A stretch of 64,000 nucleotides of DNA from Chalara sp. BL73 (Eukaryota; Ascomycota; Leotiomycetes; Helotiales). The stretch is taken from the NCBI GenBank assembly GCA_918026815.1, contig CAKJVC010000010.1:2110501-2174500 (forward strand). Direction: 5' to 3'. Position numbers and translations under genes: made by a program. Below, in pieces: positions 23,201 to 34,853 of the stretch. The notes under the pieces were generated by a model. That model had not been told where the DNA came from, made no database searches, and was given only the letters and a program-made list of their open reading frames with translations. Position 1 is the first letter of the stretch. Each line of letters begins with the position of its first letter.

Positions 23201-23991
23201 ATACGCTTCTTGTCATCGCGGGGATCAGTAAGGCGTAGGTCTTGGAGACATTTGTTAAGCTTGTCGATCTCCTCCTCGAGCCGGTTGAATGCATTTACCA
23301 TCCCCTCACCATAACGAAGAGGTATATGGACGTCAAAAATGCCGAGTAACGAGTACGCTTTGTCTTCTTCGAGCTTAGTCTGGCGAGGCTGAATCCATGA
23401 AAATCGCTCTTTATCGCTAAACTGCGACAAACAAGCCCCTTGAAGTGCCGACTTAGGAATGCCTGTTATCTCGTGGATTTGTTGCTCCAGAGAACTTTTA
23501 TTGCCAACTTTCTGGAATTCGCTAGAGAAAAATTCGACCGAAGAAGGGGCAAGCAGCTCTTGAAGCGTCCAACCCCGAGTGAACCACGTACTTTTTCGGA
23601 AATCCGATTCCCATAACTGCGGATTGTATTCATCGTTACTATCAAAAGTAGGAATAAGCAGATCCGATAAATAAACGTAGCATCGAGTCGCGTTGCGATA
23701 CCAACGAAACATAGAATTGACAGAGTGCGAGAGTTCGACGTAGTTTTCTTTATCAATACAACATGTATCCACCCAGAAGTATTGTAAGCCATCTCGTCGC
23801 GCTTGTTCTCCACAGAAGCGGATCTTTTTATTGCCATGCTTTTCCTTGCCAGTGCCAGCTATCAGGTTTTCGAAAGTAACCTCTTGGCCTTCTACCCAAG
23901 TGTGTGAAAGTATCGCATAAGGCGGAGTAATATCGTTTTGGAAGTCTCTAAAGCAGAACTCGCCATCGTCGCAGCATTCCAAAAGCCGCAT
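20259..23991 (-). CDS. HET-NACHT-WD40 (HNWD-type) STAND protein
   Basis: This 1225-residue fungal NLR-like protein has the architecture of Podospora HET-E/HET-D, which trigger heterokaryon incompatibility cell death. The HET domain is at about residues 1-230 (PYAILSHTWVEGQEVTF, YFWVDTCCIDK, SMFRWYRNATRCYVYLSD, TRGWTLQELLAPSSV). The NACHT NTPase has Walker A GDPGKGKT at 301-308 and Walker B LIVDALDE near 404-411. The last third is a WD40 propeller. A 55-nt intron at 21678-21732 (GTAATA...TACTAACAGAAACCAG) joins exon 1 (23991-21733, 753 codons) to exon 2 (21677-20259) on a codon boundary. Choosing the second CAG as acceptor is what brings the WD40 frame into line. The gene appears intact. Confidence 0.92.
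20600..21470 (-). repeat. Seven near-identical 126-bp WD40 repeats
   Basis: Each unit encodes about 42 residues with the core CLQTLEGHS, NSVAFSHDSTRLASA and NTVKLWD. Units differ mainly at a few positions, such as the residues after EGHS (NS, SW, SC, DS) and before NTVK. One unit lacks a codon (AANNTV instead of AANDNTV). High internal identity with variation at few sites is the known hallmark of repeats in fungal incompatibility STAND genes. Confidence 0.9.
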
Positions 23992-24520
23992 CTTGTTAGC
24001 AGAGTTGTAAAACCTTGGGAAAGGGCTTCTTTATTACTATAAAATCCAGAGTAGGTATTCATACGAGGTTGCAGATCCAACCTAGGCTACATATCGATCG
24101 GGCTGAACACAGCCTCGTAGGAATAGATTGTGCGGGTACAATTGAAACGTTAATATTACCGCCTTGGCAAATACCAACCTTAAATTTAAGCGACCCAATT
24201 ATTTAGAATATAATCGGATCCTTTTCACGTGAGACCCACTCATCGAGCGACGAGCCAACCAAAGCTTTATTTCTGTCAGATGCCATGATATCACGTGCTA
24301 ATTGACAATGAGGGGCTGTGTAAAGGCTCTGATACTTGGCATGTATGGGGTATAGGTAGGGGACTCGGAACGTAGTAGAGAAGGTAGAGATTAGACTTTG
24401 CATCAATTTGAGTTGATTTGTGCCACACTACTCCAGCACCTACAGCAGACCTGGGTGGGGAAAGATCGCTTGAAGCCAGAACAAGCACGACATACAATAG
24501 AAGACTGAGAAGCAAGAATC

Positions 24521-25028
24521 ATGGAATCGGAGGAACAGGCATCAGATCTAGCTGTTGCTATAGCTAATAAAGAAGCTGTTATTGCATATCTGGAGCATAT
24601 TATGGCCTCGTTAGCTACGGGCTACGCTGGCTCCTGAACGGCTTGCAAAATCAAGCAAAATTCCTGATCCTGAGCCATTGGTAGATGGTAAAGCCATTCT
24701 TTTTGAAAATTGGAAAATTCAAATCGAAGACAAGTTCGAAGTCAATGCCGATCACTCTGCTACAGAACGAGCTAAAATGGCTTATTTATTTGGCCGCACA
24801 GCTGGAGATGCTCAAAAGCATTTACAGGCCTGTTACAAATCAACCAGTGCAGACCGATTTGCTACAGCCCAAGAAATAATTCAGCATTTGTTAAACATTT
24901 ACGTCGACCCTTATAAAGTCCGGAACGCTCGCAGGGAATACCGCAAGCTTGTTATGAAAGTCCCAAAACCCTTTTCCGAATTCTATACCCAATTTTTGCA
25001 TTTTGCTGGCGTTGCCAAGGTCCCCTAA
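24521..25028 (+). pseudogene. Ty3-type retrotransposon gag fragment, broken
   Basis: The main frame (24678-25028) carries the gag-like pattern KFEVNADHSATERAKMAYLFG, GDAQKHL and FSEFYTQFLHFAG seen in fungal Ty3/gypsy elements. It continues from a plausible ATG at 24521 (MESEEQAS), but one base is out of frame near 24615-24630. A TAA at 25026-25028 stops it, and similar residues (NDLKPDLYN) continue after the stop. No protease, reverse transcriptase or integrase follows. It is a decayed remnant. Confidence 0.75.
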
Positions 25029-27220
25029 AATGACTTGAAGCCTGACCTGTATAATAATCTTACTCTTTGTATCGCTTTCGCGAGTGATACTTCTTGATTC
25101 TGATAACTTGTGATTGCTCGAGTCGGTACCCACGGGGCACGTAGCACCGCGATATGCGCAGTGCTAGTATGCTCGTTAGGTGGTGACTCGTTCTTCATGA
25201 TAGTTCTAATCTACGTACAAAATCTATAAGATATCCATGTGGCCCAAGCGCCGCGCGGTGCGCTACGCACTCGTACCAACAGTATACATCAGTATACCCA
25301 AATATCGATAAAACTGATGTACGACGGCTTTTCAACGCCATCCGCGAGGATCTTCTTTTCATTGAACAAGCCAGAACCTGCTCAAGGATGATCTTCCAGC
25401 CTATGAGGTTCAAAAAGGGGAAGGAGAGTATTTTGCCCACTCCGTTTCGCGAGCTGAAGCGCTGGCAAGAAAATCACAGAAGAAGCGGAGTCGGACGGGG
25501 GATTTGATGCAGATGGCAGATTATGGGAACGGATCGAAAAGCTGCTTCAATAAGCAGCTAGGTTTCTTCGGTCTCTCAACACACGACAGCGGGAAGATAT
25601 AGGCGGTAGCAAATAAGTCGAATTGCTATACTATTTATTGTAGACTGCCTAAACATATGGATTGATGGACGGGATGGGTCGAAGTGGAAGTGCTTCCGCT
25701 TCCGGTTAGGTGAATTCCATAACACGCTCAGTAGCAGCACATCGCAATGCTCCACCCCGTAACCCAACATCTTTGTAGCAGCCCTACCTCGTTTCCGCAG
25801 CTAAAATCCCGTCATATGGCTAACACCAAGTCCTTGCGTGCCTGCCCGCTTACCCATAACCATTCTAACCCCCAACACCTAGAAAATAAGGACGGACGAG
25901 AGAGATGTTCCCAGCGTAGACTGGTATAAGCTCCCCTTGGACTTCGTCCAAGTGTTGGCAAACTAAACGTTCGCGCTTCGACTTTGCTTTGAATGTAACC
26001 TCAGTCCCTTTGGCATGCTTTGACAAGAACCACAACGCACTATGCGTGCTCGGTTGACTTCATTGGCCCTTGACCGACCATGGGCTCGGGGCTTGGTGAC
26101 TCGGCTCGGCACTAAGCTGCCTATCTATCCATACAACATCCAACAAATCCTGCGTTTGGCATCCCAGCGGCAAAACTAAACTCTCCCTCTCTCTGCTTCA
26201 GCGGCCCTGCCGCGCCGAGTACGCTGTCATACGAGGATCTAGCACTGGGAGACCCATACTAATCATAGCGGTTCAGGATCCACAGAACACGCGATAAAGG
26301 GGGTTGGGAGGTCAAGCTGGAGATTCATGCATCGGTGGTGCCGTGCTAAGGAGTAACACCAAGGGCTGGGTAGCGCTGGGTGATTCATGAAGAGCGGGGC
26401 GGAGAATCAGCTGGGTAGGGTCAAGCAGAGGTGGAAATCTCATGCAAAAGGAGACAGGGAATCAGCTGGGGTGATGCTGCGTCCAGAAAAGTGTCAAACC
26501 AAGGTCTAACGGGTCTGGCAAGTAATGCAAATCCTTGTAAGGCGGAATTAATTGCATCTGCTGTTGGAACCAAACTGACCTGCCAAAAGGGGGTAGAGGA
26601 TCAGCTGGGTATGACTCAAAAGGTAGACTCAGGGCAGATTGAGGCCGGGGATTATGCCAGCGAGAAGCCTGTCTTCCCCCGAGCACAGTGTTAATCCGGC
26701 AGCTCGTGTTGTCACCCAGCAAAATGTTAGTCAAGCTGCGTAGGAAGTTGCCGTGGTGAGAGAGGGTGTAACTCAGTGTGACGTGAGTCGACGTACAGGG
26801 GCAAGGCCCCTAGGGGACTGGGTTGGATAGTTTGATCTGTGAAGGGATAGCACGGAAAGAAGGGTAATACGTCAGCTCACAATGCCTCCGAGGTCATGTG
26901 GTGAACTAGGATATGCATGACAATGCGAAGTGTTGGAATAGAAGGGAGTTTATCGCGATTCCCCTTGGCTCACATGATTCTGTTGGGCTCTGACCAACCG
27001 TGGATAGATTCATGGCACAACCGCTCAACACAAGAGGGACTGACGAGAAAAGTGTCTTTCAAACCAGGGGGAGTAGGGTATTTAGGGATGAAGTGCATAG
27101 GGCGAAAGATCAAGCGAAATGGTAAGGAACAGTTACGTTTTCATTTACTTCGATGGCATCATTGTATCGTACAGCTTTCTAGAAACGCTTTGTAGCAAAC
27201 AAGATATATGACTAGAGAGG
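25029..27220. other. Intergenic with an unrecognised short frame
   Basis: A plus-strand frame at about 25250-25507 (containing DVRRLFNAIREDLLFIEQA) looks protein-like but matches no family I know. Around 26400-26620 the phrase GATCAGCTGGG or AATCAGCTGGG recurs three times. No complete gene is supported. Confidence 0.35.
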
Positions 27221-28990
27221 CTATTCAGTGTTGCATTCTACGGCCCGCTCCCTTTTCTTTGGTTTCTTGAATGCTCTCTCTTCGATTCTTTGAGATACGG
27301 ACGAGTCTAAGGTGACTTCTCGTGAAGGAACACGGCCTGGTTGACTATCGGTATCATCCAGCGGAGATGCAGCACCATGGCTTGATTGGTCAGAAAGATA
27401 GTGGATTTCCAGCCCCTGTGAAAGTCCGGATTCCCCTTGCTCAGATTGCTCCGAGACCTTAAAATTTATATCCGACGGCAACGCATCGATAACTGAACAG
27501 ATTCTTTTGAGGTGAGTCGGCATCCATATATCGTAGACATTTTTGGTGAATTTGTATGCCGTCCACTTTTCTTTGCCATCCAATGCCGTGAAGCTGAACG
27601 CATGGATCGGGTGGCGGTAGAAAGTAGGTTTTTTTCCGTCAATTATAGGGTAGTGGCCATAGATTCTTACCATCCGGTGATCGTGCGAAATTGAGAAAGC
27701 GAGAATTTCTTGATGGAGCTCTTTTCCACGCTTTACCAGCCTGAAAAGTTCCACAACACCCCTCACGGCAAGAGTCATGCTATGAGCATTTTGTCGGTCT
27801 GCAACATCAAGTGCCACAGCACCGCACTTTACTTCGCAGGTTAAGAAAGGGAAGTACATCTGCCAGGTGGCCATGAAATAAGACGTAAAATTATCTGTAA
27901 TCTCGCCAACGAAAGGCTTAAGCTTTTCGAGTTGACCGTCCGTGAAAGCAGATCGCCCGAACCCCACAGAATAATCAGGTTGTGGGCGAGGACCGTACAA
28001 AGATATAGCGCTATCCCAGCCTTCATTGACACTTTCGTTCAAAAGCTTCAAAGGTTTGGCACCATAGATTCTTAAAACTTGAGCCGATGGACATATCAGT
28101 GGGGAAATGTCCCGAACAACCATGGCTTTATTTCTCGCTTGCACTCTTTCGCAAGTTTTCTCGAACAGGTCGTCACGAAACAGACTATTTTGAGGGACTG
28201 ATTGTTCGCTCGTTAAGAAAGTTTGGCAGAGCCTCTTGCTTTCATCTGTGATACCCAGTTCGAACTTGTCCATAAAGCTACCTTTGGTTGCAAGGATAGT
28301 CTCATAGCTTAGGCGCGTATAAAAAGTGCTCTTGGTTTCTCTCGGCCTTTGATTGCTAGGTGTAGCAGAACTGGGTGCGGCAGAGCCAGTTTCCGAGTAT
28401 TTTTCACGAAGAGGTGAAGAAGATTTCGTTCTCGCAAGCAGGTGATTCATGTTGCTTTCCGGCTCAAAGTATTCCTTCGGCCAACGGAGTTCCTTCCTCC
28501 AGTATTCAAGTGGGTTGATCGCCCTCCCGCTGACACTGACCGCTGTATTCTCGCCAATTGTGTGCTCCATAGGAGATCGTGGAGGGGACGCCCGCGGCCG
28601 CTTTTGAGTGACGGTAGAGAGGAGGGGGGTCTCGTCCTCTTGCGATCGTTTTCGTTTTCGATCCTTAGCCTGTGGAAACTTGACTTGAGTTAGCTTTATA
28701 GCATAGCAGGAGGAGAGTGACAAGCCTTTTTTCTGGGAGTGTTGCCAGTTGGAGAGGGAAGCGGGTGCTTTGGTTCGGTATTCCTATCTTTGGATACAGT
28801 TCGTCCTAAGCGTGCGCTCTTACGAGAAGATAGCTGTGGTCGTTATTCCTCGATACCCTGATGCCGCTTCTCTATTAATTATCAGTCAAAATAGGCAGTA
28901 ACGGGAATGGATTGGCTTACCTTGGTCTTTTGGCAGTGAGGGTTGCCGCCCAACCTTTCGAGTGTTTGGTTTTGCTTGATGAGGGGCCAT
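27221..28990 (-). CDS. DUF7924-like protein with PD-(D/E)XK nuclease signature
   Basis: The main exon (27221 to about 28690) encodes a fungal protein of the expanded DUF7924 type. A basic N-terminal region (RKRKRSQE) is followed by YWRKELRWPKEYFEPE and a conserved core. In the core, PD at 249-250 and E297-V-K299 (numbered in the 500-codon frame) give the spacing of a PD-(D/E)XK nuclease. FSISHDHRMVRIYGHYP and KFTKNVYDIWMPTHLKRI follow. Exon 1 is probably 28990-28921 (MAPHQAKPNTRKVG), ending at a GTAAGC donor in phase 1. The ACTCAAG acceptor near 28690 would restore frame, leaving an intron of about 230 nt that may hide a small exon. Function is undescribed; nuclease activity is inferred from the motif only. 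Confidence 0.72.
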
Positions 28991-30676
28991 GTATCTGGAA
29001 AGAAGAGGGCTAATAAATGAATTTATACTGCCGCTTGGTTTGAAACGGCCAAAGATAGACGGAAGAACAAAGCGATGCGGGAAAAGATAGGACAAGGGTG
29101 ATGGGAATAAAGGCGCTAAAGTATCCTAGCAGCAACCATTGCTATTGTTGTTATTTGGTGGACACAGCGTATAGTAGAAGGCGAATTGAGTGTCGCTTAA
29201 TTTTTAGTTAACTTTTTTAAAGGCTGCGGGGTCTACTTGTGGCTTGTGTGGCTCTGCTGGATATACGAAGCAGCGAGGTACCCAAGAGACCAAGGCACCA
29301 GAAGCACTCTCGCTTGCAACTTTCTGACCTCTGGCGGCTCTGCGACAGGCCAAAACGGGCTTGAAATTCTTTGACATGTCCACAACTGACACCACAATCA
29401 CCGCAGATGCTAGGTTGCGTTTCTGCCATACTACAGCACCTTCTGCTCAGCTCAGCCTCGATGCGCCAACTCCCACGCCAGTGTGGCAATTTGGTCGAAA
29501 AAAGGGTACCAAGACTTTTTGAACATATCTGCGATGGTCGGAGAGGAGCCTATCTCAACAGCATTATAATATGACAACCTTGGGGAAGACGAAGCATGTC
29601 CGTGCCCTGATGGCGCTACCACTGCTTCCTATAGGCTGTTCGCAGCCAGCCGTGCGATACATCTTTCAGCCTTGACGCCGCGACAACCATGCAGTTAGCC
29701 TTCTCCTCATCGACACCGCTACTGCGATAGCATTTTCTGCTCTCAACAAGAGCCCCTGTCGAAGCCACGTTTGCGAAATCCTTTGAAATTGGCTGAAGAG
29801 GCGAAGGAAGAACGATTTGGGAGATCATGGCACATCGCAAACGCTCCCACAATCCCCTATATGCTGAGACTAGAAGCCTGATATTTATACCTAGTTAAGC
29901 CCCCTCCCATGACACGCCTTTTACTTCTATCTGGTTGCTTCGTGACTCATTTAGAAGCTTTGCAGTTCTGCTGACCGAGCATGCCGTATGCTGAAAACAG
30001 TTGTTACTATTAGTAAGATTTGGCTCTCTCGACTTGCGGAAGGCCCCTACCGACACATTATATTTAATTCAGCAGCTCTAATATCTTTCTTAGCGTGTTA
30101 TCTTCCTTAGCGTGTAGAATCCCGAACACGGGCTTTACATCTTATACACCGTATATGTAACGACGCTAGAACACTACAGGCTGAGTAGAGGTATATGGGA
30201 GTACGTATCTTAGGCTAATAGTAGCATTCTAAGAGGTCTACTACGAAGGATATAAAAAACATAGAGAAGAAATAATCTTGTAGACAAAAGAAACACTTTT
30301 TATATCCCTCTCCATATCCTTCCGGAGTCCGTGTCGTACCTAGGTCCGTAAGGGATACGAGTGCCATGTCCGAAGGGGGTCCGTATGGGCTCTCCCCCAT
30401 CTTGGGTCCGTCCCTTGCCACGTGATCAGGAGTCCATATGCCTTCGATTGTTACAGTATACGGGCATCCAATGTCTATAAGAAATATAAGTTACGGCAAC
30501 AGATTACGCTAGACCTCGTTGCCTATAGCCCGCGTTGAATAAACTTCATTGAAAACATCATACAAAGGACACGGAGTATTTTAAAATCAAGGGAGAGAGT
30601 TTATTCAAGAGAAAGGGTTAGAGTTTACTATATATTTTTACTTTAAAAATGAAGTTGGTTTCCAGCATATTCTTCT
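28991..30676. other. Intergenic, possible repeat remnants
   Basis: No gene is recognised. Positions 29180-29260 resemble 33985-34060 (GAATTG, GTGTCGCT/GCGTCGCT, a T-rich block, then GCGGGGTC and CTTGTGGCT/TTTGTGGCT). This suggests two diverged copies of one short repeat on either side of the HET-ankyrin gene. Confidence 0.35.
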
Positions 30677-33218
30677 TTACTCAACGCTTTTTTCCAGTAG
30701 CAGCATCAATATCATCTCCTTGACTTCGCCTCCACCTATTGATGCTGCAATTCTAGGATCAGCCCCCTTCTGTAGTAATAGCTTTGCTGTCGCGTCGTGG
30801 CCCCTTTCCATGGCTCCATATAGCCCCCAATTAGGATCAGCCCCTTTCTCTAGCAATAGCTTCACTATCCCTTCGCGGTCATTACTTGCGGCTCCCTCTA
30901 ATCCCTTATCAGGATCAGCCCCCTTCTCTAACAGTAGCTTCACTACTGACTCGTGGCTATTCTCTGCGGCTCTATATACCCCCTTGTTAGGATCAGCCCC
31001 TTTCTCTAGCAATAGCTTCACTACTGCCTCGTGGCCATTCACTGCGGCTCTATATATCCCCCCTATTAGGATCAGCCCCTTTCTCTAGCAATAGCTTCAC
31101 TATCCCCTCGTGGCCATTACTTGCAGCCCCCAGCAATCCCTGACTAGGATCAGCCCCCTTCTCCAGCAATAGCTTCACTATTCCTTCGTGGTCATTACTT
31201 GCGGCTCCCTCCAATCCCTTATCAGGATCAGCCCCTTTCTCTAGCAAATACCTCACTATCCCTTTGTGGCCATTCTTTACAGCTCCCAGCAATCCCTGAC
31301 TAGGATCAGCCCCTTTCTCTAGCGATAGCTTCACTATCCCTTCGTGGCCATTACTTGCGGCTCCCTCTAATCCCTTATCAGGATCAGCCCCCTTCTCTAA
31401 CAACAGCTTCACTACTGCCTCGTGGCTATTCTCTGCGGCTCTATATATCCCCCTATTAGGATCAGCCCCTTTCTCTAGCAATAGCTTCACTACTACCTCA
31501 TGGCCATTCACTGCGGCTCTATATATCCCCCTATTAGGATCAGCCCCTTTCTCTAGCAATAGCTTCACTATCCCCTCGTGGCCATTACTTGCGGCTCCCT
31601 CTAATCCCTTATCAGGATCAGCCCCCTTCTCTAACAGTAGCTTCACTACTGCCTCGTGGCTATTCTCTGCGGCTCTATATATCCCCCTATTAGGATCAGC
31701 CCCTTTCTCTAGCAATAGCTTCACTACTGCCTCGTGACCGTTCTCTGCAGCTACTTGCAAAGCATATTGGCTAATATTAGCTCCCTTGTCGAGTAATAAC
31801 TTTACTACTCTCTCGAACCCACTCTGAATGCTCGCCTGTACTAGTTGCTGATCCACCTTGGCCCCTTTATCCAATAACAACTCCACTATTGTCTCGTGAC
31901 CGCTTTCTACAGCTGCTTGTAAGGCACCTTGACCAAGGTCAAGGTCTGCCACTCTTTCCAGTAACAGGCTCACTGTTCCCTGATGCCCACTCGCTGCAGC
32001 TGCTTTCAAGGCCCCCTGAATAGACCGAACCCCCTTTCCTAATAATTGCCTTACCATCACTTCGTTTCCATTTAGTGCAGCCTTTTTTAATGGCAACTGG
32101 TAGTTGCTTGAGCGACGCTCTCGTTTGACACATAAGCGTTTTCGTATAAATTTTGACCGTTTATAATTCCTGAGTTTGATTAGTTCGAGTGTCCCGCCCT
32201 TTGCCCTAGTCCAATGGTCTCTTGTATCCGATGAGGCTTTCAAATATATTCCAACTCCTGTCTCTGGACTCCCTTCTACCTCGCAAGGAAGAATGACAAG
32301 TAAAACTCGCTGGGAAGCCGGTCTTTCAAAATCCAGGAAGCTGAGTTCCAGATGAATTCCTTTGTTATTCACGGTTATGGCTCCACTTGAAGTGTCGGAA
32401 GAGACGTTTGGAATGATCTTGGTTGAATCTGAGAAAGCAGCAGGGCTAGGGGCCAGAAGGCCACCATCGTGGACTACCGATCCCCAGGCGAAAAGGCTGT
32501 GATCATCAGAGACCTTCATGATCTCTTCCTGGAGTCTAGTGAACGCCTTCTCTCCTTCGCCGTACAACATAGGCATGTTAACATCAAATATGCCCATTAG
32601 ACAATATGCAACATCCTCGACGCGCGTTGTCTTTCTCTTTGAAGCCCACGACATTCTTTGTGCAATGCTTGCACTCCAGAGATCGGCGCCTTGGAGGATT
32701 TCGCCGGGTATGCCGGTGACTCCGGATATTCTTGCTTGTAGGCTTATCTTAGTACCGATTTCTTGCCATTTTTGGTTGAAAAAAATCACCCCTGAGGGAG
32801 CGATAAGTTCTTGAAGTGTCCATCCTCTAGTAAACCACGTGCTCTTTTCGAAGTCCGGGTAAGGAGTCTTGGTCTGGGGACTCAAATCATCGGATGGCAG
32901 ATCGGAAATATAGGCATAGCATAAGCCGGATTCCCGGTACCAACGAAACATGGAGTTGATCGCTTCAGAAAGTTCCGCGCTGCTTGTTTTATCAATGCAG
33001 CAAGTATCAACCCACGCATAGTCAAATCCGTGAGCATTGGCAATGGAGCAAGTCTTCCTGATCTTGTCATATCCTTCCCCAATTCCATCTTGTATGTGCC
33101 CAACATCTTGGAATGAAATTTCATTGCTCCCCCACCTATGCGAAAGGATTGCGTATAGAGGGACCTGGTCGCCTGCGAAACTTTCAAGCTTGTAGGTCTT
33201 TACATTGAGGAGACGCAT
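30677..33218 (-). pseudogene. HET-ankyrin gene with a one-base frameshift in a C run
   Basis: The HET domain fills roughly residues 1-240 (PLYAILSHRWGSNEISFQ, FDYAWVDTCCIDK, YCLMGIFDVNMPMLYGEG, HSLFAWGS). After a linker, about 17 ankyrin-like repeats run to the C-terminus. There is no NACHT domain. The first frame stops at 31050, and a second frame continues the same repeats to 30677. The break lies in a run of six C at 31058-31063; sister units have five at this point, and the spacing between neighbouring repeat landmarks is 79 bp instead of 78. It is therefore a single-base insertion: a true frameshift, a slippage allele or an assembly error. Without it the product would be about 840 residues, a likely allorecognition or defence factor. 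Confidence 0.85.
30700..31800 (-). repeat. 78-bp tandem array coding 26-residue ankyrin-like repeats
   Basis: Units are nearly identical and encode patterns such as GHEAVVKLLLEKGADP with a variable half reading GIYRAAENS, GLEGAASNG or GLLGAASNG. The landmark ATCAGCCCC recurs every 78 bp (30914, 30992, 31071, 31149, 31227). Standard ankyrin repeats have 33 residues; these lack the loop/TPLH segment. Confidence 0.88.
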
Positions 33219-34853
33219 CTTCTCGGCCCGACGCAGAGCTAGAAATTGGATTGACTCGTTTTGTGTGGATGTTCTTGACCGGGGTTCGGTTAATTCAAAA
33301 GATAGGAGCTACTTCGTAGACATCGGCTGGGCATCAGGTGCTTAAAACCTGAGCCTCGATGGTGTGAAGCAGCAATTACCACAACCGCCACACGCAAAGC
33401 CAGCTGTCGCCCAGTTTTGTCGGCTTTGCTTCTCATTCGAGATTTTGCTTAGGGTTAATTACTGTATAATCTGCGTTTCATCCGTCGGCAAGTGGAGCTG
33501 ACCGAACTCTACTATAGTCTCTAACTGCGAACTAAGCGCGGACATGGAAGTGGGCCAAAATTAGCTGTGCATGAACGCTTACTGTTTCGGGGAAAGCACC
33601 ACACGTGATCTCGCGCTTGAAATTTTCAGGGCCGCGGTTCTTCTTTTCCGTCAATCACTGCAATATTTCTATGCAACTTCGCCGAACTATTCAACCTAAA
33701 GTCATTGCGGTCGGCACTACATGCTACGTGATGGGAATCTGGTTTTTTGATTACGGTGTTACGTGCGAAGAGCGCCTGGCTCGGGCAGCTACAATCTATG
33801 AGCATCTCGGCAAACATCCTCAAATCTTGATGTGCTTCGGCCTTTAATATATGGATCCTGGTGTCCTCGCACCGTCTGGATATGGCTCCTTTAGGGTGCA
33901 TCCGCGCGTACATACAGAAGAACGCCAGGAACACACCTCCTATCCAGCACCGCCTGCGGATGGCCCTTGATGTGTAGCAAAAGGTGAATTGTGCGTCGCT
34001 AGTTTTTTAATTAATTATTTTAAGCGGGGTCCCGTTTCCAAACATTTGTGGCTGTGCACCCCAGCCCATTCTGCTCCACAGCCCGTTATACCCCAGAGAC
34101 ACCATTGATGGTCGGTCATCACAGAGCGGAGCCAATCCCTGGTCATTCTACGGTCCCTGGCTTTCAATGATTTTTTTGACCCCGCAGGATTCGAAATTGG
34201 CTTCACAGTTTACAAACTCCGGCCGCCAGATTTAGCCCCGCATTAGAGCCTGATAAGTGAGTCCTGCCACGCAGTTAATCCCTTCTCTAGTGGAGGTAAC
34301 GCAGCGAGCCATGACTTGCCGATGAGTGATGCAATTCAGGCTCTCTATGTTGTGTGTTGAGCCTACAGATCTGTCGTAATTTGTGTTCGAAAAGTCTTCC
34401 GCACTAGCGGGGTTTCAATAATGTCAGCTACCTGGATCCTCAAATCCTAACATCATTGATCCGCGCCCACTAAATATCATCACGTGGCCTAATATGCCAA
34501 CAGTTGGACCTCCGCTAGGTGGCCTTCTATACCTAGTTATTAGTAGTAGATTGGCTGTCTAATCGTGTCGCTGTTAGGATGTGATTCTTGTGGCCAGCAT
34601 TCATGGTCAATTATTGAGGTTAGCCGCAAAGCTCGTACTATTCAAACGTATTTGTAAATTTGTTGCAAGTTATGCGCAATCACAGGAGACGGCATTCAAG
34701 AGGATTACATACTAATCATAGCGTGATAGCCATGCAAGAGAATAATATTGCACTCAAGTGGTAGTTGTAAAAGCTGGCTGGGAAATATCCTCGCCTTTAG
34801 TGAGAGACCAAAATAACGGCTTGCCTTTCACAACGGCTGCTTCTTAGTATCAT
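33219..34853. other. Intergenic, no gene recognised
   Basis: An 80-codon plus frame at 33605-33847 has no domain. The region includes the second copy (33985-34060) of the short repeat also seen near 29200. Confidence 0.35.

Noticed and set aside
30720..31088. Plus-strand frame over the ankyrin array
   Set aside because: Antisense shadow of the 78-bp coding repeats; low-complexity Ser/Pro product.
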